6,316 nt of DNA from an uncultured Acidimicrobiales bacterium. GTDB taxonomy: Bacteria; Actinomycetota; Acidimicrobiia; Acidimicrobiales; UBA10347. Under the pieces are notes generated by a model. It did no database searches. It was given only the letters and a program-made list of their open reading frames with translations, and had not been told where the DNA came from. The first letter of the stretch is position 1. Each line of letters opens with the position of its first letter. The translations under genes and the position numbers were made by a program. Shown here one piece after another: positions 1-5,213 of this stretch. The DNA lies in assembly GCA_937942965.1 (NCBI GenBank), contig CALDGN010000400.1, positions 1 through 6,316 on the forward strand, read 5' to 3'.

Positions 1-337
1 CTGCTGCAAGCTCGGCTGGTGCTGGGCGAGAGCCGACTTCTTCGGCCCGGTCCCAAAGCGCAATGAGCGATTGGATCTGCGGCTGGAACGCGCCGGCGCT
101 CTGGGTGCGCCATTGCTCGGCCAGCGCGAGCACCTCAAGAAGTTCGGGCACCTCGGTCGTTCCCGAAGCACGAAACGCATGCAGTTCACTGCTCGGATCG
201 AACACGGTGAAAATCGCTTCGAGACGCTCCGCCTCGGCAATGACTGCGTCTTCGAGCGCACTCGCCTCGTCCGGTGACTCGACACGAACCTCGACCTCGC
301 CTCGAGTGCCGAGTAATGGCTCGACCGAACGTCCCAT
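1..337 (-). CDS. ApbE-type FAD:protein FMN transferase, N-terminal part (runs off the left edge)
   Basis: This open frame has no stop in the window; its 3' end lies beyond base 1, leaving 112 residues. The ATG at 337-335 gives a start reading MGRSVEPLLGTRGEVEVRV. Family members begin similarly, with a GTR followed by a beta strand. Residues 30-51 form a helix ending in RLEAIFTVFDPSSEL, which resembles the ApbE signature where an acidic helix leads to (Y/F)xPxSEL. Residues 62-84 (EVPELLEVLALAEQW...GAF) match the next conserved block. ApbE enzymes move FMN from FAD onto Thr or Ser of a target flavoprotein using Mg2+. The metal and FAD-binding parts lie outside the window. No signal peptide or lipobox is visible, so this copy would be cytoplasmic or belong to the non-secreted ApbE-like group. 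It is divergent from the P450 gene, and a link in function is not evident. Confidence 0.78.
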   Translation of the reverse strand, partial: MGRSVEPLLGTRGEVEVRVESPDEASALEDAVIAEAERLEAIFTVFDPSSELHAFRASGTTEVPELLEVLALAEQWRTQSAGAFQPQIQSLIALWDRAEEVGSRPAPAELAA

Positions 338-389
338 GGATGCAGTGTGGCGCGCCCAGCCGGGCAGAGGCAGGCAGGCATGCTTGACT
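338..389. promoter_or_regulatory. Short divergent intergenic region between the flavin transferase and the P450 operon
   Basis: These 52 bases must hold the 5' ends, and probably part of the promoters, of both divergent genes. They contain a small hairpin-capable sequence, GCCC-AGCC-GGGC at 354-365, and three tandem AGGC units at 368-379. The last AGG (376-378) and the GAGG at 367-370 are the only Shine-Dalgarno-like sequences before the P450 start. I see no convincing -35/-10 pair. The regulatory call rests on position only. Confidence 0.35.
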
Positions 390-1577
390 GTGGCCGTGAC
401 CACCGTGGAGCTCGATCTCACCTCGGCCGACTTCGGCCAGACGATGCACGAACAGATCGACGGACTGCGAGCCGCAGGCGAGTTCCATGCGCGCACCCCG
501 ACCGGTCGGGTGTTCTTCAACCAAGAAGACGCTGCATGGGTGATGCGTTGCACCGACTTTCGGTTCAGCTTCGTGTCAATCGACCCGACAACGAGCCCCT
601 ACTTGGCAACGGCGATCGAACACGAACTGCTGAACATGCACGGCGAACCACACGCGCGCCTGCGTCGCTTGATCAGCGCTGCACTGCGTGACCGGGTGGC
701 CGATGAGCTCAAGGCTCAGATCGCCGGCGTCGCCGATGGGTTGATCGACGCGATGCCAGACGCTGGCGTCGTTGATCTGCGGGCTGACTTCACCGAGATT
801 TTGCCCGGCCGGGTGCTGGGCCCGATGTACGGCGTGCCGTACGAGGACACGCCCGAGCTCGACGAATGGATCAATGTCGGCGGTCGCAAGCTCGATGCAC
901 TGCAGAGTGGCGTGGATATCGACGTCGTCGAAGACGCGAACCGCAAGCTGCATGACTACCTGCGAGCGTTGCTCGCCGAGCGTCGCAACAACCTTGGCGA
1001 TGACATGTTCAGCGAGCTGATTCGCGCCGAGGTCGACGGCGACCGGTTCAGCGAAAACGAGCTTGTCTACCTGGCTAGCGAACTCGCGTCGGCCGGTGTC
1101 GACACGACTCGCGAGCAACTCCCACTTACCTTGCTGGCGCTGCTCGATCACCCCGACCAGCTCGCTCGTCTGGCGGCAGATCCGTCGCTCGCGATCGGAG
1201 CGGTGGACGAAGGCATGCGGTTTGCTCCGCTGCCGTGGGCGATCCCGCACGAAGCCCTGCACAACATCGAGTACCGCGGCGTCGAGATCCAGCAAGGAGA
1301 GCTGGTCTCGGTCCTCATCCCCGCTCTGAATCGAGATCCCGCGGTGATCGCCGACCCGAACACGTTCGACATCGGACGCCGAGCCCGCAACTTCAGTTTC
1401 GGTCACGGCGCCCACGCATGCCCGGCCGCCCAGCTTGCTCGCATCGAGATGGCGATTGCCCTCGAACACCTGGTGCGCCGAGTCGAGATCGGCGCATTGG
1501 TTGAGCGCCCGCCGATCGATCCGGTTGGGCAGGGACGTACTCCGCCACACCTGCGAGTCGAGATCCGCAAACGCTGA
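390..1577 (+). CDS. Cytochrome P450 (bacterial, soluble)
   Basis: A heme-thiolate monooxygenase of 395 residues from GTG 390, normal for soluble bacterial P450s. Such enzymes use O2 and electrons from ferredoxin and ferredoxin reductase, neither of which is encoded here. Landmarks are the I-helix AGVDTT at residues 235-240, the K-helix ExxR as E274-G-M-R277, an NRDP block followed by DPNTFDIGR, and the heme loop FSFGHGAHACPAAQLAR with Cys344 as axial ligand. The usual Gly two residues after the Cys is Ala. There is no membrane anchor. The frame is open back to 63, but that extension overlaps the divergent flavin transferase gene and has no P450 similarity. TTG 384, GTG 390, GTG 396 and GTG 405 are all possible starts; I chose GTG 390 by distance from the AGG at 376-378 and by fit to the family N-terminus. 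It heads a co-directional run of four genes. The substrate is unknown. Confidence 0.93.
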   Translation: MAVTTVELDLTSADFGQTMHEQIDGLRAAGEFHARTPTGRVFFNQEDAAWVMRCTDFRFSFVSIDPTTSPYLATAIEHELLNMHGEPHARLRRLISAALRDRVADELKAQIAGVADGLIDAMPDAGVVDLRADFTEILPGRVLGPMYGVPYEDTPELDEWINVGGRKLDALQSGVDIDVVEDANRKLHDYLRALLAERRNNLGDDMFSELIRAEVDGDRFSENELVYLASELASAGVDTTREQLPLTLLALLDHPDQLARLAADPSLAIGAVDEGMRFAPLPWAIPHEALHNIEYRGVEIQQGELVSVLIPALNRDPAVIADPNTFDIGRRARNFSFGHGAHACPAAQLARIEMAIALEHLVRRVEIGALVERPPIDPVGQGRTPPHLRVEIRKR

Positions 1578-1590
1578 GTCAAGGACACAC

Positions 1591-1598
1591 GAAGGAAG
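1591..1598 (+). promoter_or_regulatory. Ribosome binding site of the tandem SnoaL-like gene
   Basis: GAAGGAAG lies 4 bases before the ATG at 1603, with its GAAGG core 7 bases away. It fixes the start of this gene, although the reading frame is open back to 1435 inside the P450 gene. Confidence 0.6.
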
Positions 1599-1602
1599 CA
1601 CG

Positions 1603-2385
1603 ATGGGCATCCGAACCGAAAACGCCAAAGCGCTGTATCTGAACGCGATCCGCGACGGGAACTACGTCGAGGCGATCACGACCTACTCAGGCGAGCGCTA
1701 CGCCCAGCACTCCACGCCAGTGAAAGACGGTCAAGCCGGCTTCATCGAGTTCTTCGCCGACTTTGTCGAGCGCAACCCGATCCGCGACGTCGAGATCGTG
1801 CGGGCGTGGGAAGACGGGCAGTACGTGTTCTTGCATGTCGTGCAGATCCTGAACGACGGTGAGTTCCGCTACGTCACCGCCGACATCTTCGACACCGATG
1901 ACCAGGGTCGGCTGATCGAGCACTGGGACATGATTGCTGAGTGGGTCGAGCCGACCGTGTCCGGGCGGACGCAGGTCGATGGTCCGACCGAGCCGACCGA
2001 CCTCGACAAGACCGAGGCCAACAAGGCGCTCGTGCAGGGCTTCCTCGACGACGTGTTGCTCGGCGGCAATGTCGACAACGTCGCCAACTACATATCGACC
2101 GAGACCTATCACCAGCACAACCCTCAGGTCGACGATGGCCTCGACGGGTTCGCTGCGTTCACCGAGCAGCTGGCGGCCGATGGCATCTCGATGCGATACG
2201 AGCACGTGCACCTGGTGATCGGATGCGGAGACTTCGTCGCCGCGCTGTCCGAAATGCACCTGGGCGACCAGCCGATTGCTGTCATCGATCTGTTCCGAGT
2301 TGCGGACGCCAAGATCGTCGAGCATTGGGACGTGATGGAAGACATCCTTCCCGAAGACCAATGGGTGAACTCGGGCAAGTTCTGA
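1603..2385 (+). CDS. Protein with two tandem SnoaL-like (NTF2-fold) domains
   Basis: A 260-residue protein built from two copies of a SnoaL-like domain (about residues 5-114 and 138-247), joined by a polar linker rich in Thr, Pro and Glu. Each copy has a YxQH motif (Y33-x-QHS and Y169-HQHNP), then DGxxGF leading into a helix, and each ends in an EHWD motif (106-109 and 240-243). This resembles the predicted aldol-condensation-catalysing SnoaL-like group (COG4922). A usual member has a single domain of roughly 110-150 residues. SnoaL-fold proteins act as cyclases, isomerases or hydratases on small hydrophobic substrates. The second copy keeps the fuller QHNP motif, while the first has QHSTPV. 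The gene begins 25 bases after the P450 stop with a good ribosome site, so co-transcription is likely. A role acting on the P450 product is inference. Confidence 0.85.
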   Translation: MGIRTENAKALYLNAIRDGNYVEAITTYSGERYAQHSTPVKDGQAGFIEFFADFVERNPIRDVEIVRAWEDGQYVFLHVVQILNDGEFRYVTADIFDTDDQGRLIEHWDMIAEWVEPTVSGRTQVDGPTEPTDLDKTEANKALVQGFLDDVLLGGNVDNVANYISTETYHQHNPQVDDGLDGFAAFTEQLAADGISMRYEHVHLVIGCGDFVAALSEMHLGDQPIAVIDLFRVADAKIVEHWDVMEDILPEDQWVNSGKF

Positions 2386-2386
2386 T

Positions 2387-2416
2387 CGGGTTCCAGCCCG
2401 CACGAGTGCCTGTGCG
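2387..2416 (+). repeat. Two small overlapping inverted repeats between the SnoaL-like and LLM genes
   Basis: CGGG (2387-2390) can pair with CCCG (2397-2400) over a 6-base loop. CGCAC (2399-2403) can pair with GTGCG (2412-2416) over 8 bases. The two stems share bases 2399-2400, so they cannot both form fully. No T-run follows. They could be a processing or attenuating hairpin, but short stems of this kind are common by chance at this GC content. Confidence 0.25.
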
Positions 2417-2428
2417 ACGATCTCTCAT

Positions 2429-3478
2429 ATGAGGATTTCGGTGAGTGTCGGTAGCGCCTATTACGACGGCGAGAACTGGGACGACATCGTCGCCTACGTC
2501 AAGGCAGCGGACCGTCTCGGTGTCGACATGGTCTGGTCGGCCGAAGCGTGGGGGATGGAAGCCGTCTCGTCACTCGGTTATCTGGCCGCCGTGACCGAGA
2601 ACATTCGACTTGGCCCCGGCATCATGCAGATCAGCGCACGAACGCCAGCGATGACCGCGATGACCGCACTGTCGATGGCCCAGATTTCGGGTGACCGTTT
2701 CGTGCTGGGCCTTGGCGTCAGCGGGCCTCAGGTCGTCGAAGGCCTGCACGGCGAGGCATTTGCGCACCCGCTCGGTCGGCTGCGTGAGTACGTCGACATC
2801 GTGAAGCTCGGGATCTCGGGTGAGCGCATCGTCTACGACGGAAAGCACTACACGCTTCCTCGTCCCGGTGGCGAAGGAAAGGCGCTCAAGTCGTCGATTC
2901 GGCCCCGGCCCGACATGCCGATCTATCTCGCAACGCTTGGCCCGAAGTCACTCGAGCTCACGGGCGCGGTCGCCGATGGCTGGCTCGGCACCTCGTTCAT
3001 CCCCGAGCACAGCGACGTCATGCTCGACCCGATCCGAGCGGGAGCGGAGAAGGCCGGCCGTTCGTTCGACGACATCGACATTCAGGTGAGTGGTCAGGTC
3101 GTTGTCTCTGACGATGTCGATGACCTGATTGCCAAGGCCAAGCCGGGCATGGCGTTCACGCTCGGCGGCATGGGCTCTGCGAAGACCAACTTCTACAACG
3201 CGGCGTACACCCGAGCCGGGTACGGCGACATCGCCGCCGAGGTCCAACGGCTGTGGGTCGAGGGGGACAAGGCCGCAGCGACCGCTGCGGTTCCCGACGA
3301 GATGGTGCTGGCCGCGTACCTGATCGGGACCGAGGACATGGTGCGCGATCGGATCCGAGCCTGCGCCGCCGCCGGGATCGATTGTCTTCGTCTCGGAGCT
3401 CGGGGCAACACGGCCGCCGAACAGATCGCCAACCTCGAGATGGCCGTGGACCTGATCAAGACCACGACCAGCGCCTAA
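2429..3478 (+). CDS. LLM-class (luciferase-like) oxidoreductase, probably F420-dependent
   Basis: A 349-residue TIM-barrel protein of the bacterial luciferase-like superfamily (Pfam Bac_luciferase). Sequence landmarks are the first strand at residues 2-8, GVDMVWSAEAWG (31-42), the block running through NIRLGPGIMQ and RTPAMTAMTALSMA (59-84), GDRFVLGLGVSGPQVVEGLHG (88-108), and PIYLATLGP followed by AVADGWL (164-186). The pattern is that of actinobacterial F420-dependent family members, which move hydride to or from the deazaflavin F420; FMN use cannot be excluded from sequence. ATG 2429 is preferred because it includes the whole first strand, though it lacks a Shine-Dalgarno sequence. GTG 2441 has GAGGA 5 bases upstream but would remove residues of that strand. 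The gene lies 43 bases after the SnoaL-like gene in the operon-like run. It is probably a redox step on the same substrate as the P450. Confidence 0.9.
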   Translation: MRISVSVGSAYYDGENWDDIVAYVKAADRLGVDMVWSAEAWGMEAVSSLGYLAAVTENIRLGPGIMQISARTPAMTAMTALSMAQISGDRFVLGLGVSGPQVVEGLHGEAFAHPLGRLREYVDIVKLGISGERIVYDGKHYTLPRPGGEGKALKSSIRPRPDMPIYLATLGPKSLELTGAVADGWLGTSFIPEHSDVMLDPIRAGAEKAGRSFDDIDIQVSGQVVVSDDVDDLIAKAKPGMAFTLGGMGSAKTNFYNAAYTRAGYGDIAAEVQRLWVEGDKAAATAAVPDEMVLAAYLIGTEDMVRDRIRACAAAGIDCLRLGARGNTAAEQIANLEMAVDLIKTTTSA

Positions 3479-3495
3479 GTTCTCGACACCCGAGT

Positions 3496-3501
3496 AAGGA
3501 G
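3496..3501 (+). promoter_or_regulatory. Ribosome binding site of the DUF427 gene
   Basis: AAGGAG sits 7 bases before ATG 3509. It is the strongest Shine-Dalgarno match in the window, placed in the 30-base gap after the LLM gene. Confidence 0.65.
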
Positions 3502-3508
3502 CCCTGCC

Positions 3509-3910
3509 ATGGCCGGTCCTGGTGATCACACCCTCGTCGAGAATGCCGTGCATAACCCGGCCGAGCCGCGTCACTTCATGCGGATCGTGCCCGCAGACTC
3601 AACCCGCACCGCCACCGCTGTCGGGCACTCGATTGTCGAATCCGACGCCGCGCTCGTGGTCAAGGAAGTCGGCCGTGACATCTACGACCCGGTCGTGTAT
3701 TTCCCGCGTGCCGATGTCGACATGGACGCGCTTGTCCGGATCGACAAGAGCACCCACTGCCCGCTCAAGGGCGACACCGAGTACTTCGACGTCGTGGTCG
3801 GAGGCTCGACGCTGACCGAGGCCGCCTGGTCCTACGTCGACATGGTCGAAGGCGCCGAGGCCCTCCAACACCTGATCGCCTTCGACACGTCCAAGGTCAT
3901 CGTGATCTGA
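3509..3910 (+). CDS. DUF427 domain protein
   Basis: A small 133-residue protein that is almost all one DUF427 domain (PF04248). Signature blocks are YFPRADVDM (64-72), THCPLKG (82-88), EYFDVVV (91-97), AAWSYVDM (105-112) and LIAFDTSKVIV (122-132). The Asp/Ser/Thr-(H/Y)-CP-(Y/L)-KG block with its Cys is the family hallmark, and Pfam relates the domain to a nucleotidyltransferase-like name without a firmly established reaction. No signal peptide or membrane segment is seen. It is the last gene of the P450 run, 30 bases after the LLM gene with a strong ribosome site. I do not know its job. Its position suggests an accessory role in the same pathway. Confidence 0.87.
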   Translation: MAGPGDHTLVENAVHNPAEPRHFMRIVPADSTRTATAVGHSIVESDAALVVKEVGRDIYDPVVYFPRADVDMDALVRIDKSTHCPLKGDTEYFDVVVGGSTLTEAAWSYVDMVEGAEALQHLIAFDTSKVIVI

Positions 3911-3913
3911 GCT

Positions 3914-3931
3914 GCGGTGTCTGACACCCGC
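3914..3931. terminator. Possible bidirectional terminator hairpin in a convergent gap
   Basis: GCGGTG (3914-3919) can pair with CACCCGC (3925-3931) around a TCTGA loop, giving six pairs with one bulged C. It lies 3 bases after the DUF427 stop and 10 bases beyond the stop of the opposing hydrolase gene, the expected place for a shared terminator. No T-run follows on either strand, so it is not a classical intrinsic terminator. Confidence 0.35.
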
Positions 3932-3941
3932 ACCCCAGGCG

Positions 3942-4796
3942 CTACGTGCGGTCGTAGAACTCGGTGATCAGCTCGGCAAGTCGTTCTGGCTGATCCCAAC
4001 AGACGAGGGTCTTGCAGTCCTCGATCATCACGAGTTCAGCAGTGGGGACCTCGGAGACGAATCGTTCCGCGAGCGATGGCTTGAACGCCTTGTCGTCGGC
4101 GCCCCATGCAACCAAGAACGGAAGCTCGGTCGTGCGCAATGCGGCCGCAGCCGCGTTGGTGACGTCGGGCCCGAAGCCCTTGAACACTGCAAGGAGGTCG
4201 CGACGTACTTCCTTACTTGCCAGCACCGCGTCGGCCCAGCGCATGACCTTGGTCTCGTCGACCTCATTGGTTAGTCGTCCGAAGACGAACGGCAGCTTCC
4301 AGAACGCCTTGAGTTTGAACGACCGCCCCACGATCTTGAAGGCTTCGGCGGGCAGGTACTTGAATAGGTTGAAGTACGCGAACGTCTTCGGCGGAAACGC
4401 GTCGTACATGTCGCAGTTCGTCAGCACGACGCGGGCCAGCAGTTCCGGGTGGTTCGTCGCGACGACTTGTGAGATTGCGCCGCCGCTGTCGTTGCCGACC
4501 AACGTGACATCGTCGAGATCTAAGTGCGTGATGAGGTCAGCGACCGCCTGGGCCAAACCATCGACCGAAAGGTCCGCTCCCGCATTGGCGGGGAGCCGGT
4601 GGCAACCCAGCGGCAATGTCGGGATGATGCAGCGGAACCGGTCGGCGAGCAGCGGCGGCATGCGATCCCAATGCGACTCGTCGGCGAGAATGAGATGCAG
4701 GAACACAACCGCAGGGCCGCTGCCGACGTCTCGATACTCAAGGGTGCCGAGGTGGGTCGGCGCTTGTTGAGATTCGGGCCACATCGCATCGCTCAT
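3942..4796 (-). CDS. Alpha/beta fold hydrolase with Asp nucleophile elbow and no evident catalytic His
   Basis: A 284-residue alpha/beta hydrolase-fold protein, full length for the group. After the strand AVVFLHL (29-35, with HL in place of the usual HG) comes a Trp at 43. The nucleophile elbow is VGNDSGG, making Asp103 the predicted nucleophile, as in epoxide hydrolases and haloalkane dehalogenases rather than the Ser of esterases. A candidate catalytic acid lies in AWGADDKAF (Asp234 or Asp235). Where the family usually has its catalytic His before DQPE, the sequence reads EDCKTLVCWDQPERLA (260-274), with Thr263 in its place. I recall related actinobacterial proteins with a similar TF or TL pattern, so this may be a subfamily trait. 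The gene is convergent with the P450 run and divergent from EthD. It could act on the same pathway, perhaps non-hydrolytically. Confidence 0.88.
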   Translation of the reverse strand: MSDAMWPESQQAPTHLGTLEYRDVGSGPAVVFLHLILADESHWDRMPPLLADRFRCIIPTLPLGCHRLPANAGADLSVDGLAQAVADLITHLDLDDVTLVGNDSGGAISQVVATNHPELLARVVLTNCDMYDAFPPKTFAYFNLFKYLPAEAFKIVGRSFKLKAFWKLPFVFGRLTNEVDETKVMRWADAVLASKEVRRDLLAVFKGFGPDVTNAAAAALRTTELPFLVAWGADDKAFKPSLAERFVSEVPTAELVMIEDCKTLVCWDQPERLAELITEFYDRT

Positions 4797-4922
4797 GACC
4801 TATGACTATCCGAGTCAGGTAGCCGCGGCAATTACCTCACACGTAAGCGAACCAGCGACGTGTTGGGCCGTGGGTGAGCCCGTCGTTGGCGCATGCTGAC
4901 AAAGTCGGCCATGATGTCGCCC
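4797..4922. promoter_or_regulatory. Divergent intergenic region between the alpha/beta hydrolase and EthD genes
   Basis: This is the largest non-coding gap in the window. It holds two operator-like inverted repeats, TGACT-N5-AGTCA at 4803-4817 and TTAC-N7-GTAA at 4832-4846, centred about 29 bases apart near the hydrolase start. A third, weaker GGGC/GCCC pair lies near 4865-4881. It also has the most A/T-rich patch of the neighbourhood (about 4831-4846). Neither start has a clear ribosome site. I see no confident -35/-10 pair. The regulatory call comes from divergent gene order plus the repeats. Confidence 0.4.
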
Positions 4923-5213
4923 ATGATCTCCGTTCACATCATGTACCCGAAGACCGACGACTCGACCTTCGACATGGACTACTACTGCTCGACGCACATG
5001 CCGATGCTGGCCGACGCCCTCGGCGACGCCTGCAAGGGCTGGGGCGCAACTAGCTGCCTCGGCGGAGATATTGCCGCAATTGGTTGGGCGATGGTCGAGA
5101 GCAAAGAAGCATTCGACGCCGCAATGGCCGAACACGGCGGCGCCATCATGGGCGACGTCGCGAACTACACGAACGTCGCTCCTCAGCTTGTGCTGGGCGA
5201 GGTCGCACACTGA
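4923..5213 (+). CDS. EthD-family protein (dimeric alpha/beta-barrel)
   Basis: A 96-residue protein from ATG 4923 matching the EthD family (PF07110), small ferredoxin-like proteins that dimerise. Signature stretches are the opening strand MISVHIMYP, FDMDYYCSTHMPML (16-29) with the conserved His25, and the C-terminal block HGGAIMGDVANYTNVAPQL (71-89). In Rhodococcus ruber EthD is needed for ether (ETBE) degradation by the P450 EthB, with an unclear biochemical role. Related folds degrade or rearrange small substrates, and some bind heme. ATGs at 4893, 4911 and 4914 are in frame and would add up to 10 residues. I chose 4923 because family members begin at this strand. None has a good Shine-Dalgarno match. 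It overlaps the next gene by 4 bases. A connection with the upstream P450 is plausible but unproven. Confidence 0.87.
   Translation: MISVHIMYPKTDDSTFDMDYYCSTHMPMLADALGDACKGWGATSCLGGDIAAIGWAMVESKEAFDAAMAEHGGAIMGDVANYTNVAPQLVLGEVAH
5199..5213 (+). promoter_or_regulatory. GAGG ribosome site and CTGA stop/start overlap deciding the glycosylase start
   Basis: GAGG at 5199-5202 lies 7 bases before CTG 5210. The CTGA at 5210-5213 combines that putative start with the TGA stop of EthD, copying the common ATGA or GTGA coupling arrangement. No ATG, GTG or TTG lies in this frame between the ATG at 5084, deep inside EthD, and the conserved domain. Confidence 0.5.

Noticed and set aside
368..379. Triple AGGC tandem as a mobile element end or CRISPR-like repeat
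   Set aside because: Too short; only three 4-base units and no second copy elsewhere that I can see.
63..389. N-terminal extension of the P450 reading frame back to ATG 63 or ATG 336
   Set aside because: It is Ser/Thr/Arg-rich sequence without P450 similarity, lying opposite the flavin transferase gene. The P450 domain begins after 390.
347..691. 114-codon plus-strand frame containing ATG 380, close to a ribosome-like AGG
   Set aside because: It is out of frame with the P450 and encodes an Arg-rich shadow product.
576..1628. 350-codon open frame antisense to the P450
   Set aside because: It is a mirror frame produced by G/C third-position bias. It lacks recognisable domains and the sense frame carries all P450 motifs.
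1687..2403. 238-codon antisense frame over the SnoaL-like gene
   Set aside because: Shadow of a confidently identified gene, rich in repeated Val, Asp and Gly as expected of a mirror frame.
2948..3574. 208-codon antisense frame over the LLM gene and DUF427 start
   Set aside because: No family pattern; it spans two real plus-strand genes and their ribosome site.
4012..4770. 252-codon plus-strand frame over the alpha/beta hydrolase
   Set aside because: Ser/Arg/Thr-rich translation typical of an antisense shadow; the minus-strand frame holds the fold motifs.
5084..5209. ATG 5084 as the start of the glycosylase
   Set aside because: It would add 42 mostly Arg/His residues within the EthD gene, unlike any glycosylase N-terminus I recognise.
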